Below, in pieces: positions 33,318 to 43,001 of a stretch of 64,000 bases of DNA (position 1 is the first letter of the stretch; each line of letters starts with the position of its first letter). Source of the DNA: Mesorhizobium loti (GTDB lineage: Bacteria > Pseudomonadota > Alphaproteobacteria > Rhizobiales > Rhizobiaceae); contig AP017605.1 in the NCBI GenBank assembly GCA_002356515.1, positions 2,852,001 through 2,916,000 on the forward strand. Reading direction: 5' to 3'. The translations under genes and the position numbers were made by a program. The notes under the pieces are model-generated. The model worked only from the letters and a program-made list of their open reading frames with translations. It ran no database searches and was not told the origin of the DNA.

Positions 33318-34258
33318 GCGCTGTCGCCACCCCTGCCCGCCAGGCCTCTAGCGGCATGAGCACCAAGACCCTCAACCGTGTCGTCATATACGGGCTGCTG
33401 GCTCTGTTTGCGCTGTTCTACCTGATGCCGCTGTTCGTCATGCTGGTCACCTCGTTCAAGACCATGGACGAGATCCAGAACGGCAACATGCTGGCGCTGC
33501 CCAAGGCGCCGACCTTCGATCCCTGGCTGAAGGCCTGGGGCGAGACCTGCGTCGGCCTCACCTGCGCCGGCATCAAGGGCTATTTCTGGAACTCCATCAA
33601 GATGGTGGTTCCCGCCGTGCTGATCTCGACCATGCTCGGCGCGCTCAACGGCTACGTGCTGACCAAATGGCGCTTTCGCGGCGCGACGCTGGTCTTCGGC
33701 CTGATGCTGTTTGCCTGCTTCATCCCCTTCCAGTCGGTGCTGCTGCCGATGGCGACGATCCTCGGCAGCGTCGGTCGCTTCGGCGTGACGCTGCAGAACT
33801 CGGTCGGTACCAGCTTCGGTCTCGGCAATTCGACGGTCAATCTGGTGTTCGTCCACGTCGTCTACGGCATCGGCTTCACCACTTTGTTCTTCCGCAATTA
33901 CTACGAGGCCTTCCCGACCGAATTGATCAAGGCCGCACAGGTCGACGGCGCCTCCTTCTTCCAGATCTTCCGGCGCATCATGCTGCCGAACTCGATGCCG
34001 ATCTTCGTCGTCACCGTCATCTACCAGTTCACCAACATCTGGAACGACTTCCTGTTCGCCTCGGCTTACGCCGGCACCGGTGACGCCATGCCGATGACGG
34101 TGGCGCTGAACAACGTCGTCAACACCTCGACCGGCGTCGTCGAATACAACGTCAACATGGCGGCCGCGATGATCGCGGCTCTGCCTACCCTGATCGTCTA
34201 TGTCGTCGCCGGCCGCTATTTCGTGCGCGGGCTGATGGCGGGCGCGGTCAAAGGCTGA
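33314..34258 (+). CDS. Sugar ABC transporter permease 2 (MalG type)
   Basis: 314 residues, six predicted membrane segments, EAA loop LIKAAQVDGASFFQIFRRIM and the C-terminal YFVRGLMAGAVKG typical of MalG partners of glucose-type importers. It pairs with the MalF-type permease to form the inner-membrane pore. Its start overlaps the previous stop by 4 bp. The ATPase gene follows after 20 bp. Confidence 0.92.
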   Translation: MSAVATPARQASSGMSTKTLNRVVIYGLLALFALFYLMPLFVMLVTSFKTMDEIQNGNMLALPKAPTFDPWLKAWGETCVGLTCAGIKGYFWNSIKMVVPAVLISTMLGALNGYVLTKWRFRGATLVFGLMLFACFIPFQSVLLPMATILGSVGRFGVTLQNSVGTSFGLGNSTVNLVFVHVVYGIGFTTLFFRNYYEAFPTELIKAAQVDGASFFQIFRRIMLPNSMPIFVVTVIYQFTNIWNDFLFASAYAGTGDAMPMTVALNNVVNTSTGVVEYNVNMAAAMIAALPTLIVYVVAGRYFVRGLMAGAVKG

Positions 34259-34278
34259 CCAATTCAGAAGGAACGACC

Positions 34279-35393
<1,115 letters not shown>

Positions 35394-35394
<1 letters not shown>

Positions 35395-35480
35395 TGTATG
35401 TCGCCCAAAAGTGGATCCGGTTTTGGGGCAACGACATGCATCCAAACAAAAACCTAAAGCGCGTCAGGACGCGATTTAGG
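35394..35480. repeat. Palindromic repeat (type II) plus second hairpin
   Basis: The first part (35394-35441) has arms ATGTATGTCG and CGACATGCAT around CCCAAAAGTGGATCCGGTTT, closely related to 21033-21080. The second part (35453-35480) is a hairpin CCTAAAGCGCGTC-AG-GACGCGATTTAGG with one mismatch. Together they fill the whole gap between the ATPase stop and the GMC start at 35483, leaving no room for a free ribosome site. Confidence 0.8.
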
Positions 35481-35482
35481 CT

Positions 35483-36985
35483 ATGACAAATCCGGACATC
35501 GTCATCATCGGCTCCGGCATTGGCGGCGCCACGATCGCCTCCGGTCTGGCCGGCAGCGGCGCCTCGATCCTGATGCTGGAGCGTGGCGAACCCTTGCCGG
35601 CAACCCCGCATGCCCGCGACACGCGCTCGATCTTCGTCGACGGCCACTACCGGCCAAATGAGATGTGGCGCGAGGCCGGCGGCGCTGCCTTCAACCCCGG
35701 CAACTACTACTATGTCGGCGGCAATTCGAAATTCTACGGCGCGGTGCTGATCCGCTACCGCAAGGAAGATTTTTCGGCCATGGAGCACTTTGGTGGTGTC
35801 TCGCCCGCCTGGCCGTTTCCCTACGAAGAGTTCGAGCCCTGGTATTCCAGGGCCGAGCAGCTGTTTCGCGTGCGCGGCGCGCTGGGCGAAGATCCGACCG
35901 AACCGTTCCATTCGATCCCCTACGCCTTCAAGCCGGTGCCTGACGAGGCGCCGATCGCGCGAGCCCGCGCCGAACTCAAGGGGCTTGGCCTGCATCCGGC
36001 CTCACTGCCGCTCGGCGTCGACATCGACACCTGGCTCAGGGAAGGCCGTACCGGCTGGGACGCTTTCCCCAACACCGGCCAGGGCAAGATGGACGCCCAG
36101 ACAGCACCACTGGCGGCAGCGCTCAGGGACACCAACATCCGGCTCGAGACCGGCTGCTACGTCGAGTATCTCGAGGCGGCGCCCGATGGCAAAAGCATCG
36201 TCGCGATCCACTACCGCCAGAATGGCGAGGCGAAGAAAGTCACGCCAAAACTGGTCATCCTGTCGGCCGGCGCGGTCAATTCCGCCGTCATCCTGCTGCG
36301 CTCGCCCTCATCGGATGGCAAGGGTCTCGCCAACCGCTCCGACCAGGTCGGCCGCAATTTCATGAACCACAATTCGAGCGCCATGCTGGCGATCGATCCG
36401 CGCCGCCGCAACGATGCCGTCTACCAGAAGACGCTGATGCTGAACGACTATTATCTCTCCGACGGCAAGGGCGGCAAACCGCTCGGCAACGTCCAACTGC
36501 TCGGCAAGATCGACGGCAACATGCTCAAGGCCAATGTGAAGACGATGCCGAAATTCGTGCTGGATTACATGGCCGGCCACGCCGTCGACTGGTACCTGAT
36601 GTGCGAGGACCTGCCCGATCCCGAAAGCCGCATCATGGTCGACGGCAAGGACATCGTCATGCAGTGGCGCCGTTCCAACATGCAATCGCTTGACGGGCTG
36701 ACCAAGGTGATGCGCGAGAACTTCCGCGCCTGCGGTTATCCCATCGTGCTGTCGCGCCCCTTCGACAAGCGCACGCCATCGCACCAATGCGGCACGGTGA
36801 AAATGGGCGACGATCCGGCAACCTCCCCGCTCGATCCGTTCTGCCGGTCGTTCGACCACCAGAACCTGTTCGTCGTCGACGGTAGTTTCTTGCCGAACTC
36901 AGCCGCCGTGAATCCCGCGCTGTCGATCGCCGCGCAGGCGCTGCGCGTCGCTGATCATATCCGCAAGACAGAGTTGGCCGCATGA
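35483..36985 (+). CDS. GMC family FAD-dependent oxidoreductase
   Basis: 500 residues. FAD-binding IVIIGSGIGGATIASGLA at the N-terminus, the GMC signature region NYYYVGGNSKFYGAVLIRY (about 74-92), and the C-terminal GMC domain with HQCGTVKMGDDPATSPLDP and VVDGSFLPNSAAVNPALSIA. The active-site pair is His in HQCGT and Asn in AVNPALS. The type resembles sugar/polyol dehydrogenases of the glucoside-3-dehydrogenase class more than choline dehydrogenase. It has no signal peptide. The ATG comes two bases after a hairpin, so translation may be low or structure-dependent. Confidence 0.87.
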   Translation: MTNPDIVIIGSGIGGATIASGLAGSGASILMLERGEPLPATPHARDTRSIFVDGHYRPNEMWREAGGAAFNPGNYYYVGGNSKFYGAVLIRYRKEDFSAMEHFGGVSPAWPFPYEEFEPWYSRAEQLFRVRGALGEDPTEPFHSIPYAFKPVPDEAPIARARAELKGLGLHPASLPLGVDIDTWLREGRTGWDAFPNTGQGKMDAQTAPLAAALRDTNIRLETGCYVEYLEAAPDGKSIVAIHYRQNGEAKKVTPKLVILSAGAVNSAVILLRSPSSDGKGLANRSDQVGRNFMNHNSSAMLAIDPRRRNDAVYQKTLMLNDYYLSDGKGGKPLGNVQLLGKIDGNMLKANVKTMPKFVLDYMAGHAVDWYLMCEDLPDPESRIMVDGKDIVMQWRRSNMQSLDGLTKVMRENFRACGYPIVLSRPFDKRTPSHQCGTVKMGDDPATSPLDPFCRSFDHQNLFVVDGSFLPNSAAVNPALSIAAQALRVADHIRKTELAA

Positions 36986-37743
36986 CCCGCCCTGCGGCCA
37001 TCGTCACCGGCGGCGCGCGCGGCATTGGGCTGGCTTGCGCCGAGGCGCTGGCCGATGCCGGCTTCGACATTCTGGTCGCCGACCTTGCCGAACAGGCGCC
37101 TGACGGGCTCGCCGAGAAAATCACAGCGCGTGGCGCGAAATTCGCTTATGTCAGCTGTGACATCGCCAATCTCCACAGCCACGCCGCACCCGTCGATGCC
37201 ACCATGCGCGCCTTCGGCCGCATCGACTGTCTCGTCAACAATGCCGGCGTCGGCGCCGTCGTGCGCGGCGACCTTCTGGAGCTGAAGCCGGAAAATTTCG
37301 ACCGCGCGCTGAACATCAACCTGCGCGGCACGGTCTTCCTGAGCCAGGCCGTCGCCAGGGCGATGCTTGCGGCCCCTGGCGATCACCCAAAATCGATCAT
37401 CACCATCACCTCGGTGAGCGCCGAAATGGCCTCGCCGGAACGCTCCGAATATTGCATCTCGAAGGCCGGGCTTTCCATGTGGGTGAAGAACCTGGCGCTG
37501 CGCCTCGCCCCCGAAAACATCGGTGTGTTCGAACTGCGGCCGGGCATCATTCGCACCGATATGACGGCAGGGGTCACCGCCAAATACGATGCCTTGATCG
37601 ACAGCGGCCTGGTGCCGGCCAAACGCTGGGGCGAAGCCTCCGACATCGGCGCGGTGGTGGCGACGCTGGCCGCCGGCAAGCTCGGCTTTTCGACCGGCTC
37701 GATCATCAATGTCGACGGCGCGCTCTCCGTGCCGCGGCTGTAA
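36982..37743 (+). CDS. Short-chain dehydrogenase/reductase
   Basis: 253 residues. NAD(P)-binding TGGARGIGLACAEALADAGF, structural NNAGVG (about 86-91), catalytic Ser in TITSVSAEMA and YCISK (Tyr-x-x-x-Lys), and the C-terminal GSIINVDGALSV. A classical SDR, oxidising a secondary alcohol or reducing a ketone. Its ATG overlaps the GMC stop (ATGA), so the two are co-translated; they may act successively on the same compound. The Asp in VADLAEQ after the second strand favours NAD. Confidence 0.9.
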   Translation: MTRPAAIVTGGARGIGLACAEALADAGFDILVADLAEQAPDGLAEKITARGAKFAYVSCDIANLHSHAAPVDATMRAFGRIDCLVNNAGVGAVVRGDLLELKPENFDRALNINLRGTVFLSQAVARAMLAAPGDHPKSIITITSVSAEMASPERSEYCISKAGLSMWVKNLALRLAPENIGVFELRPGIIRTDMTAGVTAKYDALIDSGLVPAKRWGEASDIGAVVATLAAGKLGFSTGSIINVDGALSVPRL

Positions 37744-37755
37744 GTGGATGAGACA

Positions 37756-39384
37756 ATGACCGACTACATCATCGTGGGCGCCGGTCCTGCCGGCTGTGTT
37801 CTGGCCAACCGGCTGAGCGAAGATCCCGGCAATTCCGTGCTGTTGCTGGAAGCCGGCGGCAAGGACTGGCATCCCTACATCCACATGCCGGCGGGCTTCG
37901 CCAAGATGACCAAGGGCATCGCGTCCTGGGGCTGGTCGACCGTGCCGCAGAAAAACATGAAGGACCGCGTCTTCTGGTACACGCAGGCCAAGGTGGTCGG
38001 CGGCGGCTCCTCCATCAACGCCCAGATCTACACGCGCGGCAACGCCCGCGACTATGATGCCTGGGAGAAGGAAGAGGGCCTCGCCGGCTGGGGCTATCGC
38101 GACGTGCTGCCGTATTTCAAACGCGCCGAGAACAACCAGCGCTACGCCAACGACTTTCATGGCGACCAGGGACCGCTCGGCGTGTCGAACCCGATCTCGC
38201 CGCTGCCGATCTGCGAGGCCTATTTCCGCGCCGGCCAGGAGATGGGCATCCCTTTCAATCCGGACTTCAACGGCGCTGCCCAAGAAGGCGTCGGCTATTA
38301 CCAGCTGACGCAGAAGGACGCACGGCGCTCGTCTGCTTCGGTCGCCTATTTGAAGCCGATACGGGCGCGCAAGAACCTCACCGTCAGAACCGACGTGCTG
38401 GTGACCCGCGTCGTCGTCGAGAAAGGCCGCGCGACTGGCGTTGAGGTCGTTGACAGGCCCGGCGGCGAGAAGAAAATCCTGCGCGCGGAGCGCGAGGTGA
38501 TCGTCTCGTCCGGCGCCATCGGCTCACCAAAACTGCTGATGCAGTCGGGCATCGGCCCCGCCGACCACTTGAAGACGGTGGGCGTCACCCCGGTGCACGA
38601 CCTGCCCGGCGTCGGCTCCAATATGCAGGATCATCTCGATCTGTTCGTCATCGCCGAATGCACCGGCGACCACACTTACGACAATTACGCCAAGCTGCAC
38701 CGCACGGCCTGGGCCGGCCTGCAATATCTCTTGCTGAAGAAAGGCCCCGTGGCCTCCAGCCTGTTCGAGACCGGCGGCTTCTGGTACGCCGACCCGACGG
38801 CCGCCTCGCCCGACATCCAGTTCCATCTCGGCCTGGGCTCCGGCATCGAGGCCGGCGTCGAGAAGCTGAACAATCCCGGCGTCACTTTGAACTCGGCCTT
38901 CCTGCGGCCGCGCTCGCGCGGCACGGTGCGGCTGAAGAGCGCCGACCCGGCCGACCACCCGCTGATCGATCCCAACTACTGGTCCGATCCCTATGACCGC
39001 GCCATGTCGATCAAGGGCCTGCGGCTGGCGCGCGAGATCATGCGGCAGAAGGCGCTTGCGCCCTACGTGCTGCGCGAAGTGCTGCCCGGCCCGTCGCTCG
39101 CCAGCGACGACGAACTGTTCGACTACGCCTGCCGCACGTCAAAGACCGACCATCATCCCGTCGGCACCTGCCGCATGGGCCATGACGAAATGGCCGTAGT
39201 GACGCCGGATTTGCGGCTGCGCGGCATCGAAGGTCTGCGTGTCTGCGACGCCTCGGTGATGCCGCGCGTACCCTCCTCCAACACCAATGCCCCGACCATC
39301 ATGGTCGGCGAAAAAGGCGCCGATCTGATCCTCGGCCGTGAACCATTGCCGCCGGCCGTGTTTTCCGGCAACCGGGCTGCTTGA
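37756..39384 (+). CDS. GMC family oxidoreductase (choline/alcohol dehydrogenase-like)
   Basis: 542 residues from ATG 37756; a GTG four codons earlier is possible. FAD-binding TDYIIVGAGPAGCVLANRLS and VLLLEAGGKDW, GMC signature 1 YTQAKVVGGGSSINAQIYTR (about 79-98), signature 2 SSGAIGSPKLLMQSGIGP (about 256), and the C-terminal HHPVGTCRMG (active His) with VPSSNTNAPTIMVGEKGADL. This belongs to the BetA/alcohol dehydrogenase branch, distinct from the GMC protein two genes upstream. It oxidises a primary alcohol, passing electrons to quinone or oxygen. Confidence 0.92.
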   Translation: MTDYIIVGAGPAGCVLANRLSEDPGNSVLLLEAGGKDWHPYIHMPAGFAKMTKGIASWGWSTVPQKNMKDRVFWYTQAKVVGGGSSINAQIYTRGNARDYDAWEKEEGLAGWGYRDVLPYFKRAENNQRYANDFHGDQGPLGVSNPISPLPICEAYFRAGQEMGIPFNPDFNGAAQEGVGYYQLTQKDARRSSASVAYLKPIRARKNLTVRTDVLVTRVVVEKGRATGVEVVDRPGGEKKILRAEREVIVSSGAIGSPKLLMQSGIGPADHLKTVGVTPVHDLPGVGSNMQDHLDLFVIAECTGDHTYDNYAKLHRTAWAGLQYLLLKKGPVASSLFETGGFWYADPTAASPDIQFHLGLGSGIEAGVEKLNNPGVTLNSAFLRPRSRGTVRLKSADPADHPLIDPNYWSDPYDRAMSIKGLRLAREIMRQKALAPYVLREVLPGPSLASDDELFDYACRTSKTDHHPVGTCRMGHDEMAVVTPDLRLRGIEGLRVCDASVMPRVPSSNTNAPTIMVGEKGADLILGREPLPPAVFSGNRAA

Positions 39385-39396
39385 GGGGAAAAGAAA

Positions 39397-39714
39397 ATGA
39401 TCAGGCACTGTGTCTTCGTCCGGTTTCGCAGCGATGTCCCCGACAGCGAGCGCGCGGCGATCCATACCGACCTCGAAGCGCTGCGCTCTGTTATCGACGG
39501 CATGGACACCGTCCAGTTCAGCGCCAATGTCAGCCCGGAACCATTCGCGCGCGGCTTCAGCCATGGCTTCACCATTGACTTCCGCGATGCCGCCGCGCGC
39601 GATGCTTATCTCGTGCATGAAGCGCACCAGCGCGCCGGCGCCCGGCTGGTCGCCGCACTCGAAGGCGGCACGGATGGCTTGATGGTCTTCGACCTCGACC
39701 TTACGAAAAAGTGA
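39397..39714 (+). CDS. Dabb (stress-responsive alpha/beta-barrel) family protein
   Basis: 105 residues. The Dabb ferredoxin-like fold is recognised by MIRHCVFVRFRSDV at the start, central GFTIDFRDAAARDAYLVH, and the closing VFDLDL. Proteins of this fold are dimeric and include ring-cleavage-related, cyclase and small chaperone-like enzymes. ATG start 12 bp after the GMC stop with GAGGGG upstream. In catabolic operons Dabb proteins often handle unstable keto intermediates; that role here is inferred. Confidence 0.85.
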   Translation: MIRHCVFVRFRSDVPDSERAAIHTDLEALRSVIDGMDTVQFSANVSPEPFARGFSHGFTIDFRDAAARDAYLVHEAHQRAGARLVAALEGGTDGLMVFDLDLTKK

Positions 39715-39804
39715 CCGCCGGTTCTTCGAAAGCCGGCTGATCGCTGTTCTCTTTTGCAAGCAGGGCGACATATCGTTCCTTTGGGGGCACCAAAGGAGGA
39801 CGCC

Positions 39805-41028
39805 TTGAATCTCACTGCCGAGCAGAAGAAAACCGTTCTGGCCTCGTTCCTGGGCTGGACGCTCGACGCTTTTGATTTCTTCCTTTTGACGTTCCTGCTC
39901 ACCGATATTGCGAGTGAATTCCACACCGACGTCCCGGCAGTCTCAAAGGCACTGTTCCTGACCTTGGCGACGCGCTTCATCGGCGCGTTTTTCTTTGGCA
40001 TGCTCGCCGACAAATATGGGCGCAAGCCCATCCTGATGCTCAACATCGTCAGCTATTCGGTGATCGGCGCGCTCGCCGCCTTCTCGCCCAATCTCGGCAT
40101 CTTTCTGGCCCTGCGCGCGCTGTTCGGCATCGCCATGGGTGGCGAATGGGGGCTCGGCAGTTCGCTGGCCATGGAATCCATCCCGCCAAGCGCCCGCGGC
40201 ATGGTCTCGGGCATCCTGCAATGCGGCTATCCGGCAGGCTACCTCCTGGCGGCGGTGGTCTATGGCCTGCTCTACCAGCAGACGATCGGCGGCTACACCA
40301 TCGGCTGGCGCGCTATGTTCCTGCTCTCCTTCGTGCCGGCGCTGATCGTGCTCTTCATCCGCTCGCATGTGCCGGAATCGCCGGCCTTCGTCGAAGCGCG
40401 GAAATCCGTCAGGCCGGGGCTGCTGGAAACGCTGCAGAAGCACTGGGGCGTCGCGCTCTATGCCGTCGTGCTGATGATGTTCTTCAACTTCTTCAGCCAT
40501 GGCACACAGGACCTCTACCCGACCTTCCTGAAGAAGCAGCACGGCTTCGATCCGCACACGGTGAGCTGGATCACCATCGTGGCCAATCTCGGCGCCATTG
40601 TCGGCGGCCTGACATTCGGCGCGCTGTCCGAGAAGATCGGCCGGATCAACGCCATTACCCTCGCCTGCCTGATCGCTCTGCCGGCTATTCCACTGTGGGC
40701 CTACAGCTCGACGCCCTTCATGCTCGCCATCGGCGCCTTCGTCATGCAGATCGCGGTCCAGGGCGCCTGGGGCGTCATCCCGGTGCATCTCAACGAACTG
40801 TCGCCCGGCGCGGTGCGCGCCACCTTGCCTGGCTTCATCTATCAGGCCGGCAATCTCGCCGCGTCCTATGGCGGTCCCTACCAGGCAGGCATCGCTGAAG
40901 CCGCGGGCGGCAGCTACGGCTACGCGCTGGCGCTTTTCGCCGGCGTGGTCGCGGTCTGCATCATCGTCGTCATCCGCTTCAGTCCGGAACGGCGCGGCCA
41001 GGTGATGACGGTTCTGGAGCGCGGCTAA
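39805..41028 (+). CDS. MFS transporter, sialate/lactate (SHS)-type
   Basis: 407 residues from TTG 39805, chosen because AAAGGAGGA lies 4 bases upstream. An earlier in-frame start at 39754 adds residues unlike the family. Twelve membrane segments; conserved FLGWTLDAFDFFLL in TM1, loop GMLADKYGRKPILM after TM2, and WRAMFLLSFVPALIVLFIR. It resembles SHS-family carriers of organic acids such as lactate, or sialate. As the last gene of the island it could import the same class of acid or export a product. The stop overlaps the convergent EamA gene by 4 bp. Confidence 0.87.
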   Translation: MNLTAEQKKTVLASFLGWTLDAFDFFLLTFLLTDIASEFHTDVPAVSKALFLTLATRFIGAFFFGMLADKYGRKPILMLNIVSYSVIGALAAFSPNLGIFLALRALFGIAMGGEWGLGSSLAMESIPPSARGMVSGILQCGYPAGYLLAAVVYGLLYQQTIGGYTIGWRAMFLLSFVPALIVLFIRSHVPESPAFVEARKSVRPGLLETLQKHWGVALYAVVLMMFFNFFSHGTQDLYPTFLKKQHGFDPHTVSWITIVANLGAIVGGLTFGALSEKIGRINAITLACLIALPAIPLWAYSSTPFMLAIGAFVMQIAVQGAWGVIPVHLNELSPGAVRATLPGFIYQAGNLAASYGGPYQAGIAEAAGGSYGYALALFAGVVAVCIIVVIRFSPERRGQVMTVLERG

Positions 41029-41870
41029 CCCATCCGGAGCGCAATAACTCCGGCGACGATGCTGAGCGCGGCGGCGCCGCGCCAGCCGGTCATCTTTTCG
41101 CCGAGCGCGTAGACCGAGATCAGCATGGCGAACAGGATCGAGGTCTCGCGCAGCGACGCCACCGAGGCGATCGGCGCCTTGGTCATCGCCCACATCACGA
41201 TCCAGTAGGCCGCGCCGCTGAGCACGCCGGTGAACAGGCCGGCCTTCCAGTCGCGCGCCAGCACGGGCAGCGACCGCGGCCCGCGGAAGACCACGCAGAG
41301 CACCAGCGCCCATGCCGCGTCGCAGACGAACAGCCAGGCCGCGTAGCTTTGCGCCGTCGCCGCCAGCCGGGCGCCGCTGCCATCGGACAGTGTGTAGCTG
41401 GCAATGAAGATCGACGTACCGAGCGCAAAGCCGACCGCGCGAAGATTGAACCGCTCCAGATGTACGCCGCCGCGAAATGACATCACCAGTGTGCCCGCCG
41501 ACAACAGAAGGATGCCGAGAATGGCAGATGGCGCCGGCACTTCGTGCACCACCACGATGCCACCAAGCGCTGCCAGCAGCGGTGCCGTTCCGCGCGCCAG
41601 CGGATAGGTCTGGGCGAAATCGCCGGCCTTGTAGGCGCCGATCAGGAAGGTTCGGTAGCCCATGTGGAAGACCACCGAAGCGAGAATGAATGGCCAGACC
41701 TCGGCCTTCGGGAACTCGACGAAAGGCAGCACGAACAGCGCGGCGAAACCCATGCCCAACGTCATTAGCGTGATTGAAAGGAAGCGGTCGAGATGGACCT
41801 TGACCAAAGCGTTCCAGATCGCGTGCATGGCGGCGGCGGCAAGCACCGCGAAGAAGACGAAAAGCGTCAT
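41025..41870 (-). CDS. EamA/DMT family transporter
   Basis: 281 residues from ATG 41868-41870 (MTLFVFFAVLAAAAMHAIWN), the typical EamA opening. About ten membrane helices in two repeats; the longer open frame upstream is basic and not family-like. Drug/metabolite exporters of this family move amino acids or small metabolites out of the cell. It is 7 bp downstream of the EEP gene on the same strand and may be co-transcribed with it. The substrate is not known. Confidence 0.87.
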   Translation of the reverse strand: MTLFVFFAVLAAAAMHAIWNALVKVHLDRFLSITLMTLGMGFAALFVLPFVEFPKAEVWPFILASVVFHMGYRTFLIGAYKAGDFAQTYPLARGTAPLLAALGGIVVVHEVPAPSAILGILLLSAGTLVMSFRGGVHLERFNLRAVGFALGTSIFIASYTLSDGSGARLAATAQSYAAWLFVCDAAWALVLCVVFRGPRSLPVLARDWKAGLFTGVLSGAAYWIVMWAMTKAPIASVASLRETSILFAMLISVYALGEKMTGWRGAAALSIVAGVIALRMG

Positions 41871-41877
41871 TGCGGCT

Positions 41878-42786
41878 CTATCGACCTCCCAAGCCGAGCG
41901 GCGTCTCGAGATCGATGTCGATCCGGACCGGGAAGTGATCGGATGCCACCTCACCTATATCTGATGCGACCGACCGCACCCGCCCGGCAAACATGCCGCC
42001 GACGAAGCAGTGGTCGAGCCGGCGCTTTGCCAGCCTGCCATCGATGATTTTCTCATGGGTGTGGAAATCACCCGCCGGTTCGATCGCGACGGCGGCGGCA
42101 TCGACGAAGCCGTCGAGATAGGCAGCGCCGCGATGATAGGGCGTGCTGCCGACGATGCGGCGATATTCGGCGCTGCCCGGCTCCATGTTGAAATCGCCCA
42201 TCCAGATCGCCGCCAGCGGATTTTCCGGCTCGGTCTCGCCGCTGGTCCAGTTGCGCGAAGGCTCGTCATCTATGCCGCTCCATGGCCCGCCCTCGGACGG
42301 CGCGCGGCGATGTTCGGCCAGCAGATAGTCGATCTGCTCCAGCCGCTCTTCGGCTGCAATGTGAGCGAGATGCAGCGAAAACACCCGTACCGGGCCGGCC
42401 GGCGTGCGGATCATGCATTCGAGCGCGGCATTGCGGGTGTTGAGTGGCCTGAGCGTCCGGCGCATTGGCAGTGCGTGCAGCCGTGACCAGACGATCGGCA
42501 GCTTCGACAGCACCATGGTGCCGAACTGCCGGCGCCGGCTGACCAGGCGGCCGTCCCGCCGCTCGCTGGCATCCATGTCGAAGGCCGGCCCGTAGACCCA
42601 GTGATACCAGGGCAGCAGGCGCGACAGCAGTTCCGGCTGGTCGTCGAAATTGCTGCGCTGCCAGTGCCGCTCGACCTCCTGCAGGGCAATGATGTCGGCG
42701 TCGTCGACGATCCGCGCGGCGCGCGAAAGATCGTAGCGGCCGTCGCTGCCGAACCCGTACTGGATGTTGTAGCTGACCAGCTTCAT
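41878..42786 (-). CDS. Endonuclease/exonuclease/phosphatase (EEP) family protein
   Basis: 302 residues: MKLVSYNIQYG with the metal-binding Asn at the start, ALQEVERHW with the catalytic Glu, FSLHLAH, MGDFNMEP (Asp and Asn of the active site), and the closing SDHFPVRI with the catalytic His. All core residues of the EEP fold are present. Members cleave phosphodiesters in DNA, RNA, inositol phosphates or sphingomyelin. No signal peptide, so it probably acts in the cytoplasm. The substrate cannot be read. It is followed by an EamA gene. Confidence 0.88.
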   Translation of the reverse strand: MKLVSYNIQYGFGSDGRYDLSRAARIVDDADIIALQEVERHWQRSNFDDQPELLSRLLPWYHWVYGPAFDMDASERRDGRLVSRRRQFGTMVLSKLPIVWSRLHALPMRRTLRPLNTRNAALECMIRTPAGPVRVFSLHLAHIAAEERLEQIDYLLAEHRRAPSEGGPWSGIDDEPSRNWTSGETEPENPLAAIWMGDFNMEPGSAEYRRIVGSTPYHRGAAYLDGFVDAAAVAIEPAGDFHTHEKIIDGRLAKRRLDHCFVGGMFAGRVRSVASDIGEVASDHFPVRIDIDLETPLGLGGR

Positions 42787-43001
42787 TGCTTACCCGGCTC
42801 ACCTTTGGTGATGGCAGTAGCGGCTCAGTGGATTGCTTGCAATGTGCAGGAGAATGGAACCGGCTTGTGCCAGAAGCCCTCCCCCGACGCTGCTGCGCGA
42901 TCATGCACCGATTCCGGACCGCTCCGGTATCCTCCGCACGCTGGAAAACGCCGCGAGGCGCCTTAGGGACACCGGCGGCTGAGGTCTGATGATGAGCCGT
43001 C

